From assembly GCA_907165275.2 (NCBI GenBank), contig OU015657.1, positions 12,113,001 to 12,177,000 of the forward strand: 64,000 nt of DNA, in the 5' to 3' direction. Positions 23,343 to 33,210 of the stretch are shown piece by piece. Under the pieces are notes generated by a model. That model was not told where the DNA came from and made no database searches. It worked only from the letters and a program-made list of their open reading frames with translations. The stretch is from Zygaena filipendulae (lineage: Eukaryota > Arthropoda > Insecta > Lepidoptera > Zygaenidae). How positions within the stretch are numbered: position 1 is the first letter of the stretch; every line of letters begins with the position of its first letter. The translations under genes and the position numbers were made by a program.

Positions 23343-23683
23343 ATGCGAACCTACAAAAGAAAGACTAATAGAGGGAGTACATCCACAGATGTAATAAGTA
23401 GAGCATGTCAACAAGTTATCTTTGATAAAAAAGTATTAATTCTACGGCGAAACAGTTCGCTATACCGTATAAAACACTCCAACGCCACGTCGTAAATTTG
23501 AAGAAAAAATTAGAAAAAAATCCCGAATTATCGAAATCTGAATCAACTTTGGACAGCGTTGGATACAGAAAAAATAGACAAATATTTAGCGACGAGGAAG
23601 AGCTTGCTTTAGAGAGTTACTTGAAGAAAGCAGCAGATATTTATTATGGACTGACACCTTATGAAACACGAAAGTACCTATAA
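23343..23683 (+). pseudogene. pogo-like transposase, N-terminal DNA-binding part only, frameshifted
   Basis: The ATG at 23343 (ACCATGC) lies five bases after the acceptor TGTTTCAG. Frame 1 gives MRTYKRKTNRG then TSTDVISRACQQVIFDKK, the start of the Psq-type helix-turn-helix seen in Tigger/CENP-B relatives. The homology then continues one frame over as STAKQFAIPYKTLQRHV, so one base is missing, most simply from the A-run at 23427-23432. The shifted frame continues into a second helix-turn-helix-like part (FSDEEELALESYLKKAADIY then GLTPYETRK) and stops at 23683. Roughly 115 residues remain, against the several hundred normal for a pogo transposase. No DDE motif follows, and AT-rich 3' sequence begins at once. 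Confidence 0.75.
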
Positions 23684-24423
23684 CATATATAATAAATAAT
23701 ATATATATGTACTTACGTCAACTGTTACCAAATAATAAATATTTTCATCGTCATTAGTTAGATATGATCATTAGTTACCAAATGGTTAAAGTTTGCAAGA
23801 AATTATTTCATTTTGTTTTTAATACTTAGTAAAAGAGAATATTTTGTTTAATATGATTATTTGTTACCAAAAAATGATTAAAACTTGTAACAAATTATTT
23901 CGTTTTGTTTTAAATACTTAATAAGAAAGTTCTTTGTTTATTTGAAGGTACTCAAATTGCCTAATGTTTAAATATTTGATTGTATATTGTTATAATTTGA
24001 ATTTTATTGTGTTTGATTGACGTGGCGGAAATTCGCCTTGGTTTCAATAAAAAAAATGAGTAATACATTTTTGCGTCTTTTATCCCATTTCCTCGTAGAT
24101 TTTGCCCTTACAACTTCATAGGTCAACTTACCCCAGGTGAATAGTCAACCTACCCCGAGCATGGGGTAGGTTAACCAGTTTTTCCTTTTATACAAAAACT
24201 GGCCTGTACTCTATATCATAACGAATAACGTGCTTTTTGCCACTTTCTTGCAAAGCTTAATAGTTAATCTATTAACTGAACCTATTTTTATATTAATATA
24301 CTGTAAAGAAATAGAAATAGAAACCTTTAAGCTGAAAATTGGTCAACCATCCCCGGTCTCCCCTACACCTTCCCACAGAGCGTCCTATTATGGTTCAACT
24401 GTGAAGTGTTGCAGCCAAAAGTT

Positions 24424-24464
24424 CCGGTAAAGCATCGAAATGCATCTCACCAAGGCATTTCGAT
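24424..24464. repeat. Small hairpin
   Basis: CATCGAAATGC and GCATTTCGATG are perfect 11-bp inverted arms around an 11-nt loop. No T-run or gene is associated. Confidence 0.5.
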
Positions 24465-24704
24465 GTAAAAACCGTCAGAAGAAGAAAAATACTACTGAAT
24501 TGGCTGTATGGAATTAGCTTCCTTTGCCCGTCGGGGTAAATTTAACAAATTCCGGGGGCGAAAGCAAGTGCGCGTTTATGGATTGGTTTTGATGTGTAAC
24601 CAAACTCTATATTAACAGCCGCTTTCTTTGTACAGATAAAAACAAAACTCGTTAATTATGCTCAGCCACGTATTAGGATATTTTTTTTTCAAGTACAATA
24701 AAGA

Positions 24705-24734
24705 GTTCCCGAGCGAAACACGGGCAACAGCTAG
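24705..24734 (+). mobile_element. Helitron 3' terminus only
   Basis: GAGTTCCCGAGCG, AAACACGGGCAACAGCTAG then T; the rest of the element is missing. Confidence 0.5.
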
Positions 24735-24784
24735 TTATCTATTAACTGCGCTACGCTAGTAGTTATGATATAACAAAGAAACTT

Positions 24785-25094
24785 AAACCGACTTTAAAAA
24801 AACATAAAAATACATTCCCGTTAAAATGCGAAGAGTAACAAAATAACGGTTATATCCAATAGAGAAAAACGCATGTGCTAACTACGTACGTGCTAACTAC
24901 GTTCTGATCGGTTCAAAGTCGGTGCCAAGCCTGCTTGTATCTATCCGCTTAAAAAAAACTTAAACCGACTTCGATCCTTTTCCGTACACCTGACAACGTG
25001 TATGCAAATTTTCACGATGATCGGTTCAGTAGTTGAGGCTTGCAAGCATAACAAACAAACAGATTCACATTCGTATTTTTAATATTAGTTAGGA
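24785..25094 (-). mobile_element. AACCGACTT repeat joined to Helitron 5' half
   Basis: TTAAACCGACTT occurs twice (24786, 24955), with a short tandem GTGCTAACTACGT between them. From about 24972 the sequence is Helitron (CACCTGACAACGTGTATGC ... AATATTAGTTAGGA) without the hairpin/CTAG end. Confidence 0.55.
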
Positions 25095-25375
25095 TTCCAG
25101 CTTCAGTGTACGCTGCATGTTTTCTTTATTCGCAATCACGTCGAGTCCGGCCGAAGTGTGAAATAACAAGGGTTATGCCCCGTGAGGATATCCTATGCAG
25201 ATTGCTTTTCGCAGGATCACTATTTTCAATTTCTTCCCTGGACTGTAGTGGGTACAACTGTCTGGAAAATAACTCTAAGTTATACGTACCCGCTGTAGTA
25301 ACTCTATTGAAGTGAAACTCCTTTGGGTAGTGTAGGAAAAAAAATCACTACTTTACGAAACATCATGTCACTAAT

Positions 25376-25707
25376 AGGGATGTTGACGACTTTTGAAAAT
25401 CAAAATTCTAATTAGTCCGTCAGTTATAAAATAAAAAAAACAATAGGCAAAGATTTTTTGCTTTTTCAAATAAATAATAATACACTGAGATAAAACGCAT
25501 TAAAGATAAGGATGGGGGCTCGTGACGTCACTGATCGCTACAAGCCGTCCGCGCCATACAAACTGCACCGGTTAGTGACGTCACGCGAAATTTCAACTCA
25601 ATGTATCGCCGTTATTTTTTTATTACGTAAAAAAAGAAAAACTACGTGTCTAATATTTTTTATTAATCTACAAGACGGACTAAAAACAAAATTTAGTCAA
25701 TTAGCCC
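25376..25707 (+). mobile_element. CRE-MITE, GGGATGTTGAC subfamily
   Basis: Ends GGGATGTTGAC... and ...AGTCAATTAGCCC replace the AGGCTAG ends of the 5532 copy, while the interior (TAGTCCGTCAGTTA, ACGCATTAAAG, GTGACGTCAC twice) is shared. A 99-codon open frame running through it is an artefact of the repeat. Confidence 0.8.
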
Positions 25708-25744
25708 ATTGCGGTCAAAATATTTTTAAAATCAGTGTTCCAGC

Positions 25745-25973
25745 AGGGCTATTATGTAACTTTTGTTGCTATCATATTTCAGTTTCAATCAGAAAAATAG
25801 CGATTTTGTGATCAATTAATTATGTTTAACAGCTTCAACTTTTGAAGTATATGTTTATTTTGGTTGATTGCTAGATATTTTAGATGTCAAAAAGTACATT
25901 TTTTAATCGCAAAACCGCCATGTTTTTGATTGGAACCGAAAAATGATAGAAACAAGAGTTACGTAATAGCCCC
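25745..25973. mobile_element. MITE with GGGCTATTATGTAAC ends, copy 1
   Basis: The left end GGGCTATTATGTAACTTTTG and its continuation (GCTATCATATTTCAG, AAAATAGCGATTTTG) are inverted at the right end (GAGTTACGTAATAGCCCCT) for about 65 bp with mismatches. The second copy is at 46835-47028. Confidence 0.7.
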
Positions 25974-26285
25974 TCTGGTTTCACTTCGTGCGCGTGTACC
26001 TACACAGATACAATGTGTATTAAATAATTTTAAGTGTAAATAAGGTCAATTCGGTAAAATACGCACTAGAAAAATGGACAATGGTTATAATTATTATCCT
26101 CATTGTTCGCGAGCGACCACACAATACAGTTATCGCTGGTACTGATAGTTATTTTGATGGTAATTTAAATATCCGCTGTTTGCCAACTCTTTTATTTTTA
26201 TTTTGAGTTATAACTTTCTACATTTTACACAATAGAATTTAATTGAAATTCTATTGTGCAATATAAAAATTATAGACATAAAATA

Positions 26286-26608
26286 GGCTAGTTTCCTGGG
26301 TAAAAAAATCAAAATTCTATTTAGTCCGTCAGTTAGATAATAAAAAAATAAAAGACACACATTTTTTGCTTTTTTAAAATAAGTGAAATATGCATAGATA
26401 AAGCGCATTAAAGTTTAGGGTGGGGGACTCGTGATGTCACAGCTCGCTATAACGTGCGAACAAACTGTAGCGAGGCGTGACGTCATGTGAAATTTCGACT
26501 TGATATATCTCCGTTATTTTTTGGTTACATAAAAAAAAAAAAAATACGTGTCCAATATTTTTTAATAATCTACAAAACGGACTAAAAAAAAATTTAGGAA
26601 ATTAGCCT
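26286..26608 (+). mobile_element. CRE-MITE, complete copy
   Basis: Nearly identical to the 5532 copy, including GGCTAGTTTCCTGGG and GCGTGACGTCATGTG. One right-end base differs (ATTAGCC for ACTAGCC). The close similarity of copies 21 kb apart suggests fairly recent activity. Confidence 0.85.
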
Positions 26609-27242
26609 ATTATACAAACATAGTTGATTGTTTTTCCAAACGTGCCTCAATCGAGCTCTATTGCACCGATTATAAAATAATAAATAAAATGTGCAGCTTG
26701 TTTAAGTTGCTTCCAAATGTGGGCGGAAAATAATATTTGTTTGACTGATTTATGGCAATTTTAAGCAAGAACAGGTATTCCCGTAACATATGACATAAGT
26801 ACCAGAACCTTCCACTAGCGATGGTTAGGTTAGTCTTGCCTGAGTGTATCCTATCCTATAAATGCTATAAACCCTATAGGTAAATGTAAAAATGGGAGCC
26901 AAGTTCAATACCTATTGGAAATATGCGTGATTGTCAACTTCGCAATAAAAGAACTGAGATCGAAATGGGTAAGTTCTGTAGATAATCCTAAGATTTATTT
27001 AAAAGAACATACAATATTCCAAAATAAAACTTAAAGCAATTTCTTAGAAACTACAACCTATTTAATAATATGACTTCTTAAATTGGAGCAGTCGAATTAT
27101 TTAGTGAAAGCAGATAAACTCATGATAAATTAACGCTCAAGAATTGACTTGGCTAGGTTTTATAATATGCCATGTTTTCATGCGTTACCATACAAGATCG
27201 TAATCGAGCGACTTACATAATAATTAACATTACAATGTTATG
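26609..27242. other. No gene recognised
   Basis: AT-rich, no repeat ends found. Confidence 0.4.
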
Positions 27243-27532
27243 AAAAATCGGCCAAGTGTGAATCGGACTCGCGCACGAAGGGTTCCGTACCATTATCTGT
27301 AAAAACGGCAAAAAAAAAATCTAGTTTGTTGTATGGCAGTCCCCTTAAATATTTATTTTATTCTATTTTTTAGAATTTGTTGTTATAGCGGCAACAGATA
27401 TACATTATCTGTGAAAATTTCACCTGTGTTTCATCATGGTTCATGAGATACAGCCTGGTGACGGACGGACGGACGGATAGAGGAGTCTTAGTGATAGGGT
27501 CCCGTTTTACCCTTTGGGTACGGAACTTTAAA
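27243..27532 (+). repeat. GGCCAAGTG-type interspersed repeat, copy 1
   Basis: Begins AAAAATCGGCCAAGTGTG, then ATCGGACTCGCGCACGAAGG and GTTCCGTACCATTAT. It contains TTCATGAGATACAGCCTGG with a (GACG)n run, and closes near TTTGGGTACGGAAC. I recognise this as a repeat widespread in Lepidoptera, but I am not sure of its class. Inverted copy at 58345-58660, fragment at 31672. Confidence 0.7.
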
Positions 27533-27777
27533 ATAATGTAACGAACTTGATTTATTTACTCCAAATAATGTCTGTGATTGAAATGCATTCTCATTACAGT
27601 TTTCACTCTATTATACTCATAATATGACAACGCCGTGGTAAAAGGAAAATAAATAGGTGTAGTACAACAATATGGCGGTGTGTTTTAATTGACACGCTGG
27701 CGTATGTTGCGTATGTCTACATAAGTGTAATGGACGGATAATGATAGACAAAAAACGTAGTAGAAAATGAAATCACA

Positions 27778-27913
27778 CTAGCCGTTCCCTGCAGATCTAC
27801 AGGCATCAATTTCAGAGTTCCCGCGGGGATTTCCGGGATCAAAATTGTTGATCAGGTGAGGCGTGAAAGAGTAACAAACAAAAACTCACATTTGCATCAA
27901 TGATATTAGTTTA
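27778..27913 (-). mobile_element. Short Helitron
   Basis: CTAGCCGTTCCCTGC, GAGTTCCCGCGGGGATTTCC, then a jump to GGTGAGGCGTGAAAGAG, so the middle is deleted. Confidence 0.65.
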
Positions 27914-27976
27914 GATTCACTGGTTCTGAAAACGTCCAAAATGTAGCTTTGAGGAAATCAAACATATGAGTATAAT

Positions 27977-28299
27977 GGGTATGTTGACTAATTTTTATTT
28001 TTTAGTCCGCTTTGTAGATTATTAAAAAATATTGGACACGTATTTTTTCTTTTTTTACGTAATCAAAAAATAACGGCGATATGTTGAGTTGAAATTTCGC
28101 GTGACATCACTATTCTGACAGTTTGTATGGCGGTTTTGCGGTTAGTGACGTCACGACCTCCTCAAACTAAACTTTAATGCGCTTTATCTCTGTATATTTT
28201 AATTTATTTAAAAAAGCAAAAAATACGTGTCTATTGTTTTTTTATTTTCTAACTGACGGACTAATTAGAATTTTAATTTTCAATAGTAGTCAACATCCC
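27977..28299 (-). mobile_element. CRE-MITE, GGGATGTTGAC subfamily, inverted
   Basis: Ends GGGTATGTTGACTA and TAGTCAACATCCC are inverted. The central sites read GTGACATCAC and GTGACGTCACG. Confidence 0.8.
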
Positions 28300-28404
28300 T
28301 ATTATTATTTAGCTTGCTCGTACTGATGAATTTTTATGGGTGGTGGAACAAACTTACTAAGTAAATTCGTGGCGTTCCAGGCGCAACCCATAATTGGCTA
28401 CTTC

Positions 28405-28712
28405 ACAAAACTTTTTTTAGTCCATCGTTTAGATTAATAAAAAATATTGGACACGTATTTTTTATTTTTTACGCAGTTAAAAAATAACGGTGATACATTG
28501 AGTTGAAATTTCACGTGACATCACAACCCGGTGCAGTTTGTACGAGGCTTATACTGAATAATGACGTCACGACTCACGAGTCCCCCACCCCAAAACTTTA
28601 ACGCGCTTTATCTCTGTTCATTTTCATTAATTTGAAAAAGCAAAAAATACGTGTCTATTATTTTTTTTTTTTTTTCTAACTTATTAGAATTTTGATTTCC
28701 ATACCCGGAAAA
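28405..28712 (-). mobile_element. CRE-MITE, decayed copy
   Basis: Shares TTTAGTCCATCGTTTAGATT, TGGACACGTATTTTT, GTGACATCAC and TGACGTCACGACTC. The terminal repeats are eroded. It lies about 100 bp from the preceding copy in the same orientation. Confidence 0.7.
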
Positions 28713-28980
28713 TACCCTTACTTCGAACGGTATTTTTGATAAATCCAGCATTCTTTGTGCAATACCTCTATGGTGTAAAATATAGAATGATAACATGCCT
28801 AAACAACCTGTTAATATCGCATTGCTATTTTCGCCACAATTTAATAGGGGTGGAACGGCAACACTGTGATAAATAAAATATGAACTTTTACTAAGCCATC
28901 GGCCCACACGTTGGGCGCCATAAAACAACTCATCATATTGATGGAGTTTTCGTGGCGCCACTCATAGGCGTTATGGCGTA
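28713..28980 (-). other. Open stretch with a primer-binding-site-like word
   Basis: On the minus strand, ATGGCGCCCAACGTG then TGGGCCG (28907-28928) is close to the sequence complementary to lysine tRNA 3' ends used as primer sites by retroelements, with one extra T. A frame of 117 codons starts just upstream and ends inside the neighbouring MITE. No LTR-like CA boundary or duplicated flank is seen, so a retroelement remnant is only a possibility. Confidence 0.25.
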
Positions 28981-29140
28981 ACTTTTTTTTATTAGCTTAT
29001 TTCGCTACGTGTGTTCAAACTAATCATGAAAGTAACAAATTAATGAATCTAGCTAAATTACAAGTTTAACAGAAGAGAAAAAAGGAACATGTGTAGTCAC
29101 TTGAGTACGCTCGTTAAAAATAGATATGCTTTCTCGACGT

Positions 29141-29275
29141 GAATAAATATAAATAAATTAAATAAATTAAATAAATATGGCGCTCACTACTAACTTCAGG
29201 CGCGTCACTTCCGTTGACGCGTGTCACTTCTGCTGATTTCAAGCGTGTCACTTCCGCTGTCCGATTTGTACCTTC
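29141..29275. repeat. Repeat with CACTTCCG tandem motif, copy 2
   Basis: An AATAAAT-rich stretch is followed by three motif units: GCGCGTCACTTCCGTTGA (29200), GCGTGTCACTTCTGCTGA and GCGTGTCACTTCCGCTG (29241). Confidence 0.6.
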
Positions 29276-29587
29276 TAACATTACTGGTTTACCACAAATA
29301 CTCTATTATCCAAATAAAATAGAGGAATGTGTTTATAGGTATAATAAAATATAAGCATAGGTACATGTAAGTATTGTATATAGTATGTTGCTTAGATGAA
29401 CAAATTCTAGTAGTAGGTAGGTACAGTCAAGAACGAAAGACATTTAAAGATAATATACGAGTATGTAATACGTATTTTAAATACGAGTATTTTTCCCTTG
29501 AGGACCCCTCTGTATTTATTATGGGCTTGCAAGTACACGCGCAAGTAGTAAAATCATCGTAAAGCATAACATTATTTTTCCTACCCA
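29276..29587. other. No gene recognised
   Basis: Two overlapping open frames on opposite strands, without features. Confidence 0.4.
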
Positions 29588-29726
29588 GCGGGGCTAAGAT
29601 GCGCATCACGATAAAATTATATCGAGCCATATTATCGATTCTCGTCGACAAATCCATACAATATGTCGACGAGAATCGATAAAATCGCTCGATAAAATTT
29701 TATCGTGTTGCGCATCTTAGCCCCGC
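29588..29726. mobile_element. 139-bp palindromic MITE
   Basis: GCGGGGCTAAGATGCGCA at the left is mirrored by TGCGCATCTTAGCCCCGC at the right, except for one base beyond the 18-bp match. Pairing resumes through CACGATAAAAT, TATCGAG and ATCGATTCTCGTCGACA. The whole element folds into a single hairpin around CAAATCCATACAATA. Confidence 0.8.
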
Positions 29727-29962
29727 AGCCCAAAGAAGTTGTCTTATGTGAATACTGTAATGTACATTTTTTTTTTTTACCAGAAAGTGTTATTTTGTTT
29801 TTTTTTTTATTAGTATTATGCCTGACTGTACCAATAACATAAAGGACACTTCAAACTTCACACTGCATACCTATTATCACCTCGTCCCTTGGGCTTCCTT
29901 GACTAACTTTTGTTACCAAACTTTGATAGATACATATACAATACATAGATACAGAGAAATTA

Positions 29963-30172
29963 TCACTACATAGTATTAAACAAAGTCGCTTCCCGCTGTC
30001 TGTCTGTCACTATGTATGCTTAGATCTTTAAAACTACGCAACGGATTTTGATGCGGTTTTTTTATTAGATAGAGTGATCGAAGAGGAAGGTTATAATAAT
30101 ATGTATAGTTTATCCTGAAATCACCACGGGTACTCCGAAATTACCGCGGGTGAAACCGCGGTGGACAGCTAG
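29963..30172 (+). mobile_element. Helitron, TCACTACATAGT subfamily
   Basis: Starts TCACTACATAGTATTAAAC after an A and ends with the perfect hairpin CCGCGG-GTGAAA-CCGCGG, TGGACAGCTAG then T. Complete copy. Confidence 0.85.
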
Positions 30173-30824
30173 TTTTCATATATGGATATGAAAATGGATA
30201 TTATGAAGTACCCAAATTGTTTGGTACAGCATTAGCATTTTTACATGTACCAAGGCAAAGTGTCATAATAATTATTATAATCTTATCATTGAATCTGTAT
30301 GTATGTTTTTTTTGGAATGTGGGACAAAATTTCAGGATGAACGAACAACAAATTAATATTTATTCTCTCCATAAAAGTTTTTTCATTTATTATCTATTTT
30401 TGTGATGTCGTATTGTAGATCATTATAGATCCATATTCCTCTTCAGTACGGATCGGTGGACCTTATATGTATATATTGTTATCATGACTCTGGGCTTTAA
30501 AAGCTTGTTTTCCCGTCGAGGATTTACTGCAGATGTACTGAATTCAAATAATCTTTTGTCTTTTATATACAGTCGTATATAAAACAACAAAGGACAGTTG
30601 GAGTTATTTTATTTATATAAAATAGAAAATATTTAATATACATGTACAGATTATGATGCTGAATCAAGTTGAATGTAACGCTAGTACATACTTATTACTT
30701 ACACTAATATTTTTGACATAGAATGAATCGTTCATTTACCTGCAACAATAATAAACACGATATTAATAAAAAAAATTATAGTATACTTATTATATACTTA
30801 TATATTATTTATTTTATAAAGATA
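30173..30824. other. No gene recognised
   Basis: AT-rich. A short mirror word (ACAGTCGTATATAAAACAAC, about 30570) is the only feature noticed. Confidence 0.35.
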
Positions 30825-31015
30825 CTAGATGTTCCCCGCGGTTTCACCCGAGGTAATTTAAGAGTTCGCGCGGGAATTGGGCGATAAAAGTACCTCATGT
30901 CCTTCTCTGAATACCTGACAACGTGTATACCAAATTTCATGATGATCGGTTGATCAGATAAGTAGAGAAACCGTAACAAACAAACAAACTCACTTTCGCA
31001 TTTATAATAGTAAAG
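30825..31015 (-). mobile_element. Helitron, complete
   Basis: CTAGATGTTCCCCGCGGTTT at the left, through GATGATCGG and CAAACAAACTCACTTTCGC, to TTATAATAGTAAAGA at the right. The 3' CTAGC is mutated to CTAGA. Confidence 0.8.
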
Positions 31016-31471
31016 ATTTTGAAAATTTTCGGTCTCTTCCACGTTTATTAAACCAAGCACAAAATCTTCGATGGTTGCAAGTTTTTTCAATATTGACTTT
31101 TTTCTGGTACTTCATCTCAGGTCAAAATAAGAATTTTCTTCGTCGTAACCCTGGTATTTTGAGTAAGTAAATCATATTATTTTAAAAACGTAATTTCCAC
31201 GATCAATCAAAACAATAAGATTTAAAAAAGAAGTGCAGTAAATTGTTACATTTAACAATGAAAAATTTCAGTCATTTTGTAGAAAAATAACCCTCAATTG
31301 TTGACGCAAAAGAGTGAATTCTCCCTGAACAAGGTTGGTACGCCGATAAAACTTTTTAAAAACATGATCAAGACATCATTAATCTCAGCTCTTCTATACA
31401 TAAGTTTTATTCAAAAAGACGAAGGCACTGAGCGATAAAACTCCTGAACATTTTAAGAACTTCGCTTTGAA
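31016..31471. other. No gene recognised
   Basis: AT-rich with no repeat ends. Confidence 0.4.
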
Positions 31472-31671
31472 TCCTTACAATTACAAATGGCAAGTTGAGT
31501 TTGTTTGCTTATTTGTTTGTTTGTTTGTTACGCTTTCACGCTTTAACGGCTCAACCGATCATCATGAAATTTTGCATACATGTTATCAGGGGTCCAGAGA
31601 AGGACATAGAGTAGGTACTTTTTTCCCCAGAATTCCCGCGGGAACTCCTAAATAGACGGGGATGAAACTAG
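31472..31671 (+). mobile_element. Helitron with deleted 3' hairpin
   Basis: 5' TCCTTACAATTAC follows an A, then a GTTTGTTTGTTTGTTAC run and GGAATTCCCGCGGG-like AATTCCCGCGGGAACTCC. It ends GGGATGAAACTAG then T: CTAG is kept, but the right hairpin arm and the spacer (about 15 nt) are gone. Confidence 0.75.
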
Positions 31672-31697
31672 TTTTGCACTTGGCCGATTTTTTTTTT
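31672..31697 (-). repeat. Fragment of the GGCCAAGTG repeat
   Basis: GCACTTGGCCGATTTTTT is the reversed start of the element at 27243, abutting the Helitron end. Confidence 0.5.
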
Positions 31698-32827
31698 TGA
31701 ATTGGTTAGTTTCTACGGGAGTAAACAAATCAAATCTATCCGAGCTTTAGCTTTTGATTAAATATGAATGAAGTTATCTAGGACGAGTTTGCTGAATCCA
31801 GCTCAGGTGTGCAAAGGCAAACGAAATGGAATTGCAGTCACAGAGAAAACTAAGTGCATGGTGATTTATTATCAAGATTTTACTATATTTATATACAACT
31901 TACAGCACAAAAAAGTTAAAAAAGCGGATTTATTACCATGATGATATTCTTTGTCATTCAGCTTTTAAGCTTTCCAGCCTTATAGCTTAGCTTTCAGCTT
32001 TTTATGGTACATTGTATTTCATTTGGAGGTGCATTTGAAGAGGGAATTTCGATAAGGCACTTGCTCATAACATTTTATTTAAAAAGAAATCGATTGATGA
32101 ACAAAACGGTTATTTTTGCCCCCTTTTCATAAACTTTTTAATAGTTATCAAGTTTAAATTCTCCAAAATGATATTAGCGTCGTGTTATACTAACTTCAAA
32201 GTACTTAGTAGTATATGGATTTAAAGTTTCATCAGATATAAATGGTAGTAAAATTAAATATTTTTAGTTTCATTATGAGTATTTTCATTGCTAAATAAAA
32301 TGCTTTTGATAAATAAAAAGAAACTAAAGATTCGCACAAATTAGTGCTTAAATTCCACAGTCTAGACAATATTTAAAACTTTACAAATAATATCTATGAT
32401 TTCGTTAGAAAAGTTTAAGTTGCTGATGCCAATGTCACGAGTATATCTTGTTCCGAGCAGTAGAATCATAATAATAAATTCCATCAAATTTCACAGATTT
32501 CTTTATTAATTACAGTATGTCTACCTTTGTATTCATGTATTATAAGAAACTAAATATAATACCTCTAGAAGTCTAGATCTGTCAAATCTAGCTATTAATT
32601 CCAGACTTGGCACCATTAGGAAAGCTTGAAAGCTTGAATGCTTAAAACGGCTTCATTTGTCGTCCGCGGACAAACAATCTACGTACGTACTCGTACGTAA
32701 ATTCATTTCGGAGTCACTAACGATTTGTGGCGAACAAAAGTGTTTAAATTACGATTAAAACGGGCTGATGCTAGTTACGTATACGTAGTTTCATGTCTCC
32801 ATTTGCGGTTCCATAAGCGTAATATAG
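31698..32827. other. No gene recognised
   Basis: Mostly AT-rich. From about 32640 the sequence is GC-richer with TACGTAC-type palindromes (32682-32700) and no repeat homology in the window. Confidence 0.35.
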
Positions 32828-32888
32828 GGGCAGATAAATTGTTTGGAGCAAGTTACGCGAGAGGACCTACGGTGTGGTCACTTGGTCG
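32828..32888 (+). CDS. Very tentative internal exon
   Basis: An acceptor-like AATATAG precedes 61 nt that are open in the frame ADKLFGASYARGPTVWSLG and end GGTCG before GTAAGTTTG, a consensus donor (GT 32889). The two leading bases would complete the single base left by the candidate exon at 18882-18984, so the phases agree. The polypyrimidine tract is poor and phase agreement happens by chance in one case of three; I record it only as a lead. Confidence 0.15.
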
Positions 32889-33019
32889 GTAAGTTTGTCG
32901 GGGTCCATCCGATCGTTAATAACTTCACCTACCCTACCAACATCTCTTTAATAATCTTAATATAACCTTAAGTATATTGGTACCGGACAAGACAACTGAT
33001 ATTCTAACCTATACCTACA

Positions 33020-33210
33020 CTAGCTGTGCCCCGCGGTTTCACCCGCGTGAATTTCGGAATTCCCGCAGGAACTGCCTTTAGGGGGATGAAAAATAGATAG
33101 TCGATTCTCAGGCTTACTGAATATGCATAAAAAATTTCATGAGAATCGGTCGAGCCGTTTCGGAGGAGTATGGGAACGAACATTGTGACACGAGATATTT
33201 ATATATTAGA
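33020..33210 (-). mobile_element. Helitron, abutting another Helitron
   Basis: CTAGCTGTGCCCCGCGGTTT at the left; the right end ATATTTATATATTAGA is the reversed 5' start TCTAATATATAAATAT. The next base is the CTAG end of the following element, with no intervening DNA. Confidence 0.85.

Larger units (their letters stand above)
22850..24363 (+). mobile_element. Internally deleted pogo/Tigger-like DNA transposon
   Basis: Perfect 22-bp terminal inverted repeats start GGGGAGACCGGGGATGG and continue TTGAC. Both ends are flanked by TA (22848-22849, 24364-24365), the target duplication of the Tc1/mariner/pogo superfamily. Subterminal copies of GGTTGAC/GTCAACC lie at 22881, 23250-23267, 24121 and 24144-24176 and probably represent transposase-binding sites. 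The gene inside keeps a 5' intron (GT 23039, AG 23338), the N-terminal coding part and a poly(A) signal AATAAA near 24045, but the DDE catalytic region is absent, so the element is non-autonomous. Confidence 0.85.

Noticed and set aside
25512..25811. 99-codon open frame
   Set aside because: Runs through a CRE-MITE and into the next MITE; comparable frames arise in several other copies of the repeat.
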